The notes under the pieces are model-generated. The model did no database searches, was not told the DNA's origin, and saw only the letters and a program-made list of their open reading frames with translations. This document shows positions 1-11,045 of a stretch of 64,000 bases of DNA, in pieces (the stretch's first letter is position 1; each line of letters begins with the position of its first letter). Source of the DNA: Mucor racemosus (taxonomy: Eukaryota > Mucoromycota > Mucoromycetes > Mucorales > Mucoraceae); contig JAPEHQ010000008.1 in assembly GCA_027405735.1 (NCBI GenBank), positions 434,001 to 498,000 of the forward strand, given 5' to 3'. The position numbers were made by a program, and so were the translations under genes.

Positions 1-3000
1 CTTAAAAGTAAAGCAATCAGGTTTTGGAACTTTTGTTGAGCTTCTTGTGATTCATCATCTTCAGGGCGATTGCAGACTTTGAGAACATGAGATAAAGTTT
101 GAGTAGCCTCTACGGTATTTACATTGGCCATTTCAGGAGAAGCATCTTTCAATACAAATAATAAAGAACGAATAAAGTCGAGCTCATGCTCACGCATCCA
201 TTTGGTGCCCATATCAAGTTGAGAACTGATAATAGAAATACCCAAACATCCACCACGTTTACTAAACCATTCTTGTTTGTAACAACAAGAGCCAAATTGT
301 GAGGCAAATACACGGAAAATGGGCAATTGCCAGACATACTCTTTGCTGCCTAACACTTTAACAGCAATATCGAAACAAAGCTGTACTGATTCTTCGGCAC
401 GAGTTCTAAGTTTAGCATCTTCAGAGGAAATAACTTTAACAATAGCATCCACCAAAATTGTTGTATTCAAACTTTGAACTGATAATCTTTCATCCATCAT
501 ATCAGATAATGGCTTACTTCCAGTCTCTATAGCTTCTATGGCTTCACCGATATGCAATAACATGAAATGACGGCAAATATTTTCGAATAATGGCCAAGCA
601 TCGTCGGAAATTTCAGCAAGTGTAGATGCTTTGATGATTGCAACCAACATGGTTCGAAGCGATTCTTCTTGACCAACACGTTTTGAAAGATATTTGATAT
701 ATCCATTGCCAGATAATCTCTTTGGTTTCAAGCCAGACTCTGAAAGGGTATCTCCAACAATGGTATTATCACCTTCAGAGGGCTTTTCAATTGATTTCGC
801 ATCAGAAATCTTATCCACATCCATGTCAGATGCTGATTCTTCAGATGGTTTGTCAGATTTTTGTTCTTTGTCTTGCTTCTTTGTCTCATCAACTTCAATT
901 TTTGCCTCATTTGCAGTAGATAATATAATATCTGATTGCAAAAGATGTTCCTTTACTCGTTGATATAATGACTGAGCTAAATTGTCGGGTCCCTCATCTA
1001 ATTCTAACATCATTACTATGTTGGCTTTAAGGAATTCATAAGCATGTTTCTTGTAAAAAACATCTGTATCATGCTTTTCTAATGTATTACAAGCAATTTG
1101 TAAACATTTATCCAATGGAAGAGTATGAGGAGTGCTATTAGCATCAAATATAATTTCTACAGAAACACCACTTTCTACACGCTTGTCGAAATCAAGTTCT
1201 GGAGGCCTATTGAGCATACGTCTGTTTCTACCACCAAGTTTACCTAGAATTCTCATAGCTACATGAGAATGTTGTTGACTATATGGTAAAGGACGAAGAT
1301 GACTCCATAAAGCTGTCATTAATTCTTCCATCACAGGTGCCATGATCTGATCCAAAAATTCGGGATTCAAGTTGTCATTACAAAGCTCCATCGTTCTCAA
1401 ACCTTGGGTTACCAATTCTTGATCTGCTTGAAGAGCGATAACTAAAGGCCTCATCAAATAAGGTAGATATGGCAATAAGGTACTCAAACGTACAGGAACT
1501 GCTAAGCATAACTCCACAAACAAGTTTCGCATTTCAGTACGATGTGCCAATGTCAATAGAGAATTCAAATTTTCAAGTAGCACTTGTAATAAAGGAGATA
1601 CCTCCTTGTAAAGTAGCTCAAACCTTCCACCACCAATGCTTTTGAATAATGCACGCAATAATAGAAAGTAATTTGCAGGCTCTTTAGCCTTGGCCGAGAG
1701 TTTAAAGCAAGATGTAACCAGATTACCAAGATAAGGTTGAAGAATCACTTCATTAGCATCTGGGAAAAGATTGACAGCCATAAAAGCTAGACGAAACAGA
1801 TGAAGCATCACAGCGGAATAATGCATATCTTCATCGCCCAAATGATCAATTCGGTCAATCAAGAAACGAAAAAGAATTGCAGCAAACCCTTGAGACGAGA
1901 TATCATTCACTAAAAAGTATTGAGCAATATGCACCAAAGAGGTATTAATCAACATTCGATCAAAGAAGAAATTCATTTGAGAAACAAAGATTTCTTGGAA
2001 TACAGCTGGATCAAGAAGTGTAAAAACAATAGCAAACATGTCCAATATCTCTTTTTCTGAAGCAACTTGTGTACCGATTTTCAATGACAATTCATTTGAT
2101 CCAATGGAATGCTCGCCGGTATCTTCGTCTTTTATGATTTCATTTGGTAACGACCCATCAGGACCATAATTATCAATGTTATAATATTCAAAACACATGA
2201 TCCCTTCTTTGAAAAGTCGCAAGAAAACATGGACATCTTCGTCAGAGAAACCTCGTGCAAACTGAGAGTACAGTTGCATATTTGCATCTGGTGTTGGTGC
2301 TGGATTGCAATGTCGTAATCCAATAAATAGAGGTTTTAAACCTATAGCAAGGTTTTTAAATAGGAATCTTCCATCCTTTATGCCATCTTGTTGAGGATCA
2401 AGAGAGAATGATGCTGTATGAATTGAACGAGCTCTATCGAAATCAAAATCATCATTAATAATTTCTTCCGTTTTATTATCTTGGCTTATATCTTTGTCTA
2501 ATGTATCTGATTCTGATTCTGCTGGATTTTTGTTGAAAGATTCCTTTTTATTTTTTCTAATTTGCTGTTTCAAGCAAGATTTGAACTGTATATTTAATGC
2601 AGCAAATTTACTGGCAAATGCATCCAAAATACGCATAAGCAAATCTCGACCCTCTTTTTTATTAGGGATTTTAATTATACAATCGATCAAGTTGAGTAAA
2701 AGCTTTCCGCACATGGTTTGGATACTAGGTGCTAATGTAGCATCGTGAAGATTGCGTGAGTAGATGTATACAGTTCGATAAAGTTGACTAGGCGTGAGTT
2801 CAGATCGAATATGGTGCACAAGATCTGCAAGCATACTATAGGCTAATGGTCTAATATTCCATTATATTTTAGTCAATTTCCCTAAAATTCAATACTGAAC
2901 GCTTTGCTTTTACCTTAAGGTATCATGCGATGTAACGCCTGTACCAATTAAAACCTTTTCATTGAGTAATAAATCGATTTTTGGTACAAATGAAGACCGG

Positions 3001-4243
3001 AAATCAGTTGATAGAATGTGTCTTGTCGCCACTAAAAGCTCTTTTCTTGTGCCTGAGGATTCTGGAGGGCATTCTCTCAAAAGTCTCAGTACAAAATCTG
3101 GAATTTGATTTTGAAATGGTCGTAAAAATGTTGTATAACTTCTTAAAATATATGCTAGAAACGACATTGTTTTGACTTGTGCAACAATGAAATCGTTATA
3201 CACAGATCTGTTTCTGATCTCTGAACTGACACCAACAAACACCTCACCACGAGCCTGCGCAGCATTAGCAGCCTCTGCCTGAGGTTTAGCTTGAAGACTT
3301 AATGTCTATAATACCAAAATGTTAGATTAAAAGCACAAGCAATTTACATGGCAACTCATTGTACCTGAAAAATTAAAGGTACAAATTTCATAATATTTTC
3401 AGTGGCATAGCGTCGATGTGTTTGAAAGAGTAAAACAACAATAATTGGGCATTCTGTAAGAACTTTGAAACTGAACATGCTTTTTGGTAATTGCTTTGAG
3501 GGAGATTCTGGTAAATCGGCTGCTGTCGGTGAATTGGGTCGTGGTGATGTCGCTAATAATGGGTTGATTCCAGGCTATTACAAAGAAAGAAAGCATAAGC
3601 ATAATATACACACACAAAGATTTATAGACTATTTACAGTTGCAGAACCAATTGGTGTACTTGGAGCATCAAATACATCTTTAACTGTTTGCTCCATATTT
3701 TTAAAGATTTCTTGTACGATATTTAGAAATGGCTGAACTTGATCTTCAAGGATATGTCTAAAAGTTCGATGCAAATCGATAATGATTTTGACACAAACGA
3801 CGGCATTATCCTCATTTTCGACTTTCAAAAGGTGCATCAACATTTTACATAAATCAGGTGCATATTCTTTCAAGGTTTCTGTTTGTGGTAATCGATAGAT
3901 GATTTCCAAAATAATATTACGCAATTTCTAAGAGTTTAATCATGTAAGTAAATTATGGCTACAACGTTGATCCTTACATCATACTTGTTCAGGAACATTG
4001 CTTTGGAAAACAGGGTTTCCATTTTGTAAAATATCAACAAATATTGGAATCAATGTGGCTAAAAATCTTGAATATTCTAATGTTTGAAATACTTCTACTT
4101 GATCCCTCAATTCATTTGCAATGGTCACTTTCAATCCTGGGGCTATTATACATGGTCAATGATATATTATATATGTAAATGTTGCCTGGTTTACCCAAAT
4201 TTGGATCGCCTAGTCTATGCGCGTAGACTTGTAAGGTCGTCAT
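1..4243 (-). CDS. tra1: Tra1/TRRAP, N-terminal part (cut by window edge)
   Basis: Giant HEAT/TPR-repeat scaffold that docks transcription activators on the SAGA and NuA4 histone acetyltransferase complexes. Six exons: 4195-4243, 3985-4142, 3637-3927, 3365-3574, 2914-3305 and 1-2850 (open to the edge), giving about 1,316 residues of a protein usually near 3,700; the FAT and pseudokinase parts lie outside. The start MTTLQVYAHRLGDPNLAPG, followed by VPEQKLRNIILEIIYRLP and RPFQNQIPDFVLRLLRECPP, matches the family's conserved N-terminus. Introns are 52-63 bp and all phases join cleanly. An upstream ATG at 4559 is blocked by an in-frame TAG and was not used. An acidic low-complexity insert lies around 740-930. 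Family assignment is recognised from conserved motifs; no alignment was run. Confidence 0.9.
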
Positions 4244-5339
4244 TTGTATATCAATATACTACTGGGCTTGTGTTGATTTAAATTGGTTGTTTAATAAAGT
4301 TTCTGGCCCAAAAATCAATTTTTTATATGCGGAAATCAATAGAAATCCTCGCGAATGCCTTTGTATGAAAAGAAATCCTAATGTTGAAAAGTTCATTTCG
4401 AATGCTCAAATACCCGGAAATTTGCCCATCACGTGAGGTGACAAGCTATTGATAGAAGTTGGTCACATACCTGTCTCGTTCAAATACTGAACAATAGTAT
4501 CCTAGAGTTGGTCTAAGATTGAAACTAATTTAGCAAATGCAAGCATATTCAGCTCCATGGCGAAATGATATAGGATAGTTAAAGATAATTATAGAATGAA
4601 TGATTGATTGATTGATTGATGCTTTTGGTTATTTAATAATGTTGCATTTCAATTTCAATTTTGCATTTAAATTAGATTACTCTCAAAATTGCAGTTTTGC
4701 GGTCATATTTAGTTTTGCATTGTTTACTTATACATAAACCTATGAGTTGTGAGTTCATAGATTAACATACATCTGGTAAAAGTGCTTACATCTATGCATG
4801 TACATGATGATTTTTAGATTCTCGAACATTGCGATTTGATCAATGAATATCTTGGTTCAGCAGCGTCAAAAACTCACATCTCCACTGAGAATAATTTCAG
4901 GGCATTTTGTCTCCTAGACCTCTAATTATTTGATTTACTCCATAAAACTGCTTAGGAGTTTTTGTTGTCCTGAATATTGAGGAAAAGTTTGGAAGGAACC
5001 ACAGCTGGTTAGTTTTTCGCCCTCAAATACTCAGATTTACCCTCCAATGCAGAGTCCATCATACTGAAAACGATACTACACTGTTTACATTGTACCAGAT
5101 GAGTATTACAAACTATAAGTGACAAAACATTGGATTCCCGTGGTGATTTGAATGATTATATCTTACCAACAATTACACTCCACAAGTTTAAGTGAATTTG
5201 AATTCTTTTATGTATCTCATATGTGTGAGCAAAATTTGAATCTTCAAAATCAGAACGTGCCCTCTTTCCTATAATTAACCCCATGCAAGTACTTTTTAGG
5301 AATACCTTAGACATTTCTAAATAGATATAAATGTGTTGC
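4244..5339. other. Intergenic, upstream of tra1
   Basis: AT-rich stretch with no supported gene. It holds a short (GATT)n tract at about 4593-4620, some 350 bp upstream of the tra1 start, and probably the tra1 promoter. Confidence 0.5.
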
Positions 5340-6420
5340 CTTATACTAACCATCCTTATATTTATTTTATATCTCATGAAAGACTCAAAAACGCGTAAAA
5401 TTCATTGCTTTTTCCTTGAAAACTGGGTCTCATTTTTCATCCCTGCTCTACTCTTTTTTTCACTAAATAACACCAAGAACAAATTATATGCCAATGTACC
5501 TGAGATGTTCAGCTTTAATTCAAAAATAAGTGTTCGGAAATATCCTATTTTTTGCAGTTTGTATTAATTTTTTAATGCTAATGTTTCAGATTTTTTACGC
5601 GTATTTCACTGCTAATGGATTGAAAACTTTGAGGCTTCATATCTCTAGAAAAAATTAAGCTATACTAACACTTTTCAATAATGAAATTTACTTGTTTTGA
5701 AGTGCTCTATAATATATCAAAGTATAAGAAAATTCTGAGTACTTTTATTATTTTTTCATTTTTTTTGGCATTTCTATAGTAGGTTTCAAAATATTGGTTA
5801 AATTGAGCAACAGTTTTTTTACATTCATGTCATTAAGCTCGTTGAGCTCTCTTGGATCCAATTTAGTTTTTTTTAAAATATTAATTTTTCGTGGAGATAT
5901 CCTCAAAAAGATGTACAAAAATATACCTTCATTTCTAGCTTCCGTTTTTCCCTTATATACCCTCATCCCAAATTTTGAATCTAAAAAAAAATTGGACAAA
6001 AATCTTGCTTTCTCTACCAAAAATGCAGCTAGAAGATTCCGCAATAGCTCAATCGATAGATGATTTTTGTGCGCATTATTCCAATTACTTATATGCTAAA
6101 TATGTTTATCAAAATTAATGTGTATCTTCAAAAAACCTTCAAAATTTCAATTGCGTTTTACGCAAAATTTAATGTAAAACATTCTTTTGAATTTTATTTA
6201 GATTGATGCAGAGTTTAAAACTGTACAAAAGCTATTTAGTATACTAGGTCGACTTACTTTGCAGTTCATGAGCATTTAAACGATTTTGTTTTTTTCATCA
6301 TTTTTCGTCCATTTTTTAAAATAAATTTTGGAACCCAGTTATCATAAGCTGTAAGCTGTGATATCGACTATTATTTTGATTATCTCGATGAAAAATCAAT
6401 ATTTTTGGCTAAAACAAAAA
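5340..6420 (+). repeat. Dispersed repeat A, copy 1 (most complete)
   Basis: About 1.1 kb of AT-rich sequence found again in reverse orientation at 7690-7975, 12800-13615, 15822-16085 and 45995-47135. Shared landmarks are TATATCTC plus GAAAGACTC near 5352, AAAACTGGGTCTCATTTTTC near 5420, a poly-T/ATTAATTTTTCGTGG block near 5880 and GTCGACTTAC near 6250. Open frames inside it (5748-6044 minus, 5794-6063 plus) are not kept open in the other copies. No terminal repeats or enzyme domain are visible, so the class of element is unknown. Confidence 0.75.
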
Positions 6421-6695
6421 ATACAGAGTAGCAATCAATTAGATCTATATTGTGAATACAAAAATTAAGCCCTGGATAATGAGTTTTAAGTTTTACAAAA
6501 TAATAAACTAATATTTACAACTGCAGAAAATAAAGAAAAAAACCCCATCCTTGTGAATATTGATCCAATTATCCTCCAATTATACATGATGGTAGATTTA
6601 AATATATCCTGCATAAAAATTTACATTTCTACTTTCACAGACCACTGTTGAATTGAGGAAACCATCAGCAAAACATGATATTTCTGTCCAATAAA
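6421..6695. other. AT-rich spacer
   Basis: No gene or repeat recognised between repeat A copy 1 and the MITE. Confidence 0.4.
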
Positions 6696-6703
6696 CCCAC
6701 GTG

Positions 6704-7159
6704 TAAGTATAAAAGACGAGCCGAGCCTAGGACGAGCTTGACCAAAGCTCGCCACAACGAGCCGAGTTTTGTATCACTCGAGCTCGAGCCGAGCTTTAAT
6801 AAAAGCTCGTTTGACAAAGACGAGTTTTTGACTTTTTTTTAAAAAGCTCGTTTGAGAAAGACGAGCTTTTGACTTCTTTTCAAAAAGTTCAAATTTAAAT
6901 AATAATTAGTAAATGCTATGACATTATTACTTTAGATAATTGTCAATTGACATTCATAAGTTTGCTTTACTTTAGATATTTGTCACTAGAAAGGTAAAAT
7001 AAAGCTCGCATTGAGATGATGAGTTTTAGTCGCTGCATAAAAAAGCTCGTTTGGGGTAAACGAGCTCTAGTCACGCGCAAAAAAAAGCTCGTCTAACTTT
7101 AACGAGCCTTGAGAAAAGCTCGGCTGCATAAAAAAGGCTCGGCTCGTTTAATATCACTA
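6704..7159. mobile_element. hAT-like MITE with 8-bp TSD
   Basis: A 456-bp insertion flanked by the 8-bp direct repeat CCCACGTG at 6696-6703 and 7160-7167. The ends are imperfect inverted repeats: left TAAGTATAAAAGACGAGCCG, right (reverse complement) TAGTGATATTAAACGAGCCG. The interior is full of AGCTCG/CGAGCT motifs clustered toward both ends, as in the subterminal repeats of hAT elements. No transposase frame is present, so it must be moved in trans. An 8-bp TSD is the hallmark of the hAT superfamily. The right TSD copy contains the first two bases of the neighbouring LTR, so the MITE landed in that LTR's edge after it was in place. Confidence 0.8.
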
Positions 7160-7165
7160 CCCACG

Positions 7166-7689
7166 TGTTGAGTCGTATATTTTCATGTTTGATAAATAAT
7201 ACTTGAAAAAGAATATAATGGAAAGAGAATTAGTAATGAATTATTTTTTCAACAACTGTACAATAAAAACAAGATATCGTTTATTTAGAAATTAAAAGTT
7301 TGGCATTGAGATCCCGACATGTACTTTAAAGCATTATTAAACCATTAGATCTGTTTGATAGTAATCTATGGGTGGAAATGGATCAATCATAATTTAACCG
7401 TCCTTGCAGAGCTTGTGAGTTGCCTTGTTTCAATGCTGCGCTAAATGTGCTTGGATGTTGATTTGATAGTTACTTGATTGATTAACCGCTAGAATGAAAT
7501 AATATGGTGCCATAATTGAGATCCAAGCGTTCTTGGTAGTTGCTGGATACACTTAGTACGCTAGTAGCTCCTTATATCCGATACCTAGACTTTGTACTTC
7601 AATGCATGTTGTGGTCAATAGATTTTAAGATGTATTGATACTGTAAAATGTAGAAGGTGATAAAGTATGGCAATTGGTGGCATGCAACA
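7166..7689 (+). mobile_element. LTR-B, copy 1
   Basis: 524 bp, starting TGTTGAGTCGTATATTTTC and ending GGCATGCAACA, related along its length to copies at 38539-39080 (plus) and 46240-46766 (minus). The TGTTG...CAACA ends are typical of LTRs. No 5-bp TSD is visible here. It may be the left LTR of the gag-pro-RT remnant that follows in the same orientation, but about 460 bp of other sequence, including a repeat A fragment, separates them. Confidence 0.7.
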
Positions 7690-7975
7690 TGAGGCCTTAA
7701 GGCTTTCAGTTTTTAGCAGTGAAATACGCGTAAAAATCTGGAACATTAGCACTGAAAAATTTATACCAACTGCAAAAAATAGGATATTTTTGGATACTTG
7801 TTTTTGAATTAAAGTTGAACATCTCAGGTACATTGGCATATAATTTTATCTTGGTGTTATTTAGTGAAAACAAAAAGTAGAGCAGGGATGAAAAATGAGA
7901 CCCAGTTTTCAAGGAAAAAGCAGTGAATTTTATGCGTTTTTGAGTCTTTCGTGAGATATAAAATAAATTTAGGGC
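7690..7975 (-). repeat. Repeat A, copy 2 (fragment)
   Basis: Reverse complement of about 5345-5635 of copy 1, including the block that reads AAAACTGGGTCTCATTTTTC on the minus strand. It abuts the end of LTR-B copy 1. Confidence 0.75.
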
Positions 7976-8149
7976 TAGATAATAAAACCCGAATAATTTG
8001 TATCTACTGAGTAATGTCTAAGATGTGTTCTCAAAAGTGATTCGTATAAACCATTTTGAAATATTTTTCTTCTTGAGAGTCATAATCATTATGGGAAAAA
8101 ATGTAAGTACGTAATATCATAAAAATAATGTAACTTTTGATTTTTAAGA

Positions 8150-8430
8150 TGGATACACTTTTAAAAGAGTTTAGTGAGTTAAAAATTAGCATGTTAAAAA
8201 CTCAAGGAAATATGAACAATCCTAATTATTGTATTCCTGTTCCCGGTATAAATTTGTATCCGAGATCTCAAATATGTTTTTATTGTGAAGAGCCTCGGCA
8301 CATCAAAACACAATATGAAAAATTCAAAATTTATCTGGCTGAAAGTCAGCAACAACAAACTCCTCCTACTGGTTCTAATGGTGAACCCATTAATACTGGT
8401 ATGGGAAAAGGCAAGGGACGTCAACTTTAA
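8150..8430 (+). pseudogene. Ty3-type retroelement gag fragment
   Basis: Short open frame starting MDTLLKEFSELK with a damaged zinc knuckle CFYCEEPRHIKTQY, where the last Cys of the C-X2-C-X4-H-X4-C pattern is lost. A Q-rich tail follows. The frame ends at a TAA, but the sequence continues in another frame (LNGGIDGYQKYKNPHINVV) directly into the protease region, so a one-base shift near 8426-8430 separates gag from pro. A host CCHC protein is less likely given the protease and reverse transcriptase that follow. Confidence 0.65.
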
Positions 8431-9506
8431 ATGGAGGTATTGATGGCTATCAAAAATATAAAAATCCTCACATAAATGTAGTAAACTTTAGCAAGTCAAG
8501 GCCGGTCAATTCGATCCGAGTCTCCAAACGTGGTAAAAACAACCAAGATCATGCCATCAAAAGAGTAAACAAAAGGAAAAACAGGAAACTACCGGTGGCT
8601 GTAAATAAACTCAACGTCTGGGATATACTCAAAGACACAAACGCCAACTTGGCTATCTCTGGCTGGTTGTCCGCCGATAAATATGCAACCAAAGACTTAT
8701 TTGACGATCGAAACATAATGATCAACTCACTAGACATAAGAAACAGCTGTTTACAATTTGGTTCAGAATCTTCTACTACTACGGATGGTTGCATGTCTGA
8801 TGACAGTAAATCATATTCTATCAGTTCATCTGATATTACACCGTTCAGCGAGATTGCAAATCATGAAGAAATGAATCCTGCACATGAATCAAAATCATAC
8901 GTCTCATATCCTTATTCAATCAAGCATATTTTGAATAGCTCTCCTCTGAAAACCATGGTGTTGTCGTCCATCAATGATATTATGATAGAAGCAATTATTG
9001 ACTGTGGTGCTTCAGCTTCTATAATCTCTCCTTCTCTGTGTAATAGGCTCAATTTGAAATTGACTGGTGATGTGGCCAAGATCTCTCCATTTGACTCTTT
9101 GGAAAAGAAGGCGTGCAACATTACTATGGATGTTCCAATTATCATAGGGGGTTTTACTGACAAAGAGCATTGCTATGTAAGAAATCCTGACGTGGTAATC
9201 ACCAAAACCTTAAATATGAACCCTAGAATATACAAAAAAGAAATGTCAAGAAATGGCAGAACTGTAAAGGTCTATCCTAAAGAGCAAGAAGAACATTTGA
9301 TATTTGGTAATACTTCTTTAATAAATGCCTATGAAATGAAGATTGATATGTCAAACAATACCTTATCGTTTCCTATGTTTGGTGTTGTTGTTACTGATGC
9401 TGAAGTACAATGTTATTCAGCAGAGGTCAATACAACTTTGGATGTGCTGTTTATAGATACTGACAAGACTATGAATCAAGTTACATATGCGGGTGAACTT
9501 TCATAA
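8431..9506 (+). pseudogene. Ty3-type retroelement protease region
   Basis: Continuous frame from about 8431 to the TAA at 9504-9506. A retropepsin-like domain is seen around 8960-9160: AIIDCGASASIISPSLCNRL, where the usual D-T/S-G-A active site reads D-C-G-A, followed by DVPIIIGG. The altered catalytic triad residue suggests an inactive enzyme. It lies between the gag fragment and the reverse transcriptase, as expected for gag-pro-RT order. Confidence 0.7.
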
Positions 9507-9529
9507 GAAAAGAGAGAGCCTATACTGAA

Positions 9530-10405
9530 AGATGGCTAATTGGATTTACAAGATGTCCATGATTTCCTAAAGTCTCTATTATTGAAATAGTATAGCCATT
9601 GTTTTGCTGAAATTACAGGCTTTGGTCGTGTGAAAGGTGCATCTCACAAGATAAATTTGATACCGGATGCTAAACCATTGAGGGCTCAACCATACAAGAC
9701 TGTCTTGGAGTGAAAGTGAAGATGTAGACAAAGAAATTAGCAGAATCTTGAAAACGTTGTAGTTGAACCCTGTTTGGGCAAGTACACATCTCCATGTTTC
9801 TTTATTTCAAAAGCAGACGGGACTAATAGGTTGATGATCGATTATCGTAGGTTAAACAAGATAACCAAACCAGAAAACTTTGTATTGCCTCCTTTGTCAA
9901 GTATGGTAGATTCTTTGGCTGCTGATCGTTATTATAGTCCCATGGATTGTGTCAGTGGGTTTCACCAGCTAGAGCTAGCTGACGAGTTGTCAAAAGAGGC
10001 CATAGGATTTGTAATTCCGAAGGGCGTATGGGTCTATGAACCTCTCGGTTTTAAGCACCGAAATCCTCCAGTTGCCTTTAATAATAGGATGATGCTCACT
10101 TTATTTGGTGATTTTGTGGGGAAGTTTTTGCATCTATGGGTTGATGACTACTACCTCATTTATTCAGTAACCAAGGAAGACCACATTGAACATCTGAGAC
10201 TTATTTTGGAAAGGTGTGAACAAATGAATTTTAGACTCAAGTTTGCCAAATATTTGTTTGGGGCTAGTTCTGTTTCGTATTTAGAACACAAACTCTCAGT
10301 GGACGGATTATCCCCTTGGAAACAAATGTTAATAAAATCTTAAACTTCAAGACCCAAGTAATGCCAATCTAGTTCGTTCTTTTCTGAATACCACAAATTT
10401 ATATT
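9530..10405 (+). pseudogene. Ty3-type reverse transcriptase remnant
   Basis: Several stops and at least one shift between 9530 and 9775 interrupt the linker (HKINLIPDAKPLRAQPYKT). An open stretch 9774-10343 then carries RT blocks: LMIDYRRLNKIT, YYSPMDCVSGFHQLEL, and WVDDYYLIYS, where the catalytic YxDD box has become WVDD. After another shift, KILNFKTPSNANLVRSFLNT matches the region just after the RT palm. Homology stops near 10405, exactly where a direct-repeat block starts; no RNase H or integrase follows. Dead copy. Confidence 0.8.
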
Positions 10406-10525
10406 CATAACTAGTGATGACTCAACACCGAACAGATCTATCGGACCGAACAAGCCGGAACGCACGTGATATATATCACGTCATCTTAATGTATTTATTA
10501 TTATTATTTAATACAAATGGCATTT
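10406..10525 (+). repeat. Direct repeat upstream of tRNA-Gly, left copy
   Basis: About 120 bp starting CATAACTAGTGATGAC, with ACCGAACAGATCTATCG and a nearly perfect CACGTGATATATATCACGT palindrome. It is repeated at about 10704-10822, with roughly four of five bases the same by eye. It could be the two ends of a small decayed element. Confidence 0.7.
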
Positions 10526-10703
10526 TTTGGCAAAATATGTCATAACTGTTATACACCTATAGCCGAAAGGCTATTAGGTATTTTAGTTATGTTTTATATA
10601 TTTAGTCTGTAAGGAACAACTATTAATAAATGTAGTAGTAATATTATTTATATTAGAAAGAAGTTAAGTTTATTATTGAAGTATATAACATGAGCTTATA
10701 TAC

Positions 10704-10822
10704 TCATAACTAGTAATGACTAAATACCGAACAGATCTATCGAACCGAACAGGTTGGAATACACGTGATATATATCACGTGAGCTTAATATATTTATTAT
10801 TACTATTTATTAGAAATAACAC
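10704..10822 (+). repeat. Direct repeat upstream of tRNA-Gly, right copy
   Basis: Second copy of the 120-bp block. It contains the perfect 20-bp palindrome CACGTGATATATATCACGTG at 10762-10781 and ends 18 bp before the tRNA-Gly gene. Confidence 0.7.
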
Positions 10823-10839
10823 TTGACAAAATATACAAA

Positions 10840-10910
10840 GCGCGGTTGGTTAAGTGGTATAATCTTCGCCTGCCACGCGAAGGGCCGGGGTTCGATTCCC
10901 CGACCGCGCA
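10840..10910 (+). tRNA. tRNA-Gly (GCC)
   Basis: 71-nt tRNA. The acceptor stem GCGCGGT pairs with ACCGCGC, with discriminator A at 10910. The anticodon stem TTCGC/GCGAA closes the loop CTGCCAC, giving anticodon GCC. The T arm has GGTTCGATTCC, matching box B, and TGGTTAAGTGG serves as the D arm/box A. No intron. T5 follows at 10911. Confidence 0.95.
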
Positions 10911-10915
10911 TTTTT
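10911..10915 (+). terminator. Pol III terminator of tRNA-Gly
   Basis: Run of five T directly after the tRNA, the usual RNA polymerase III stop signal. Confidence 0.75.
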
Positions 10916-10986
10916 ACTACATTCTACAAAAGTGGTGTGTGTAGCGATGACGCTTTTATATTTTTCAGGTTATGTTTTATATATGA

Positions 10987-11045
10987 TACAGTTAAAGAGC
11001 TGATTATGTTATTTTTTAAGTATTATTTATCAAGTCTGAAAATAT
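10987..11045 (-). mobile_element. LTR-B fragment (copy 4)
   Basis: About 60 bp matching the first part of LTR-B in reverse: TAAGTATTATTTATCAAG with ACAGTTAAAGAGCTGATT, as at 46680-46755. It lies 77 bp downstream of tRNA-Gly and is cut off by LTR-C copy 1. Confidence 0.6.

Noticed and set aside
4490..4560. ATG at 4559 starting MELNMLAFAKLVSILDQL as the Tra1 start
   Set aside because: An in-frame TAG follows after 18 codons and the next part does not splice in frame to known Tra1 sequence; the start at 4243 gives the conserved N-terminus.
5748..6063. Open frames on both strands inside repeat A as genes
   Set aside because: They overlap each other, lie in a dispersed repeat, and are broken by stops or shifts in the other copies.
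8415..8435. Programmed -1 frameshift between gag and pro
   Set aside because: The change of frame at AACTTTAAATGG fits a one-base shift, but no standard slippery heptamer is present and the element is otherwise dead, so an indel is simpler.
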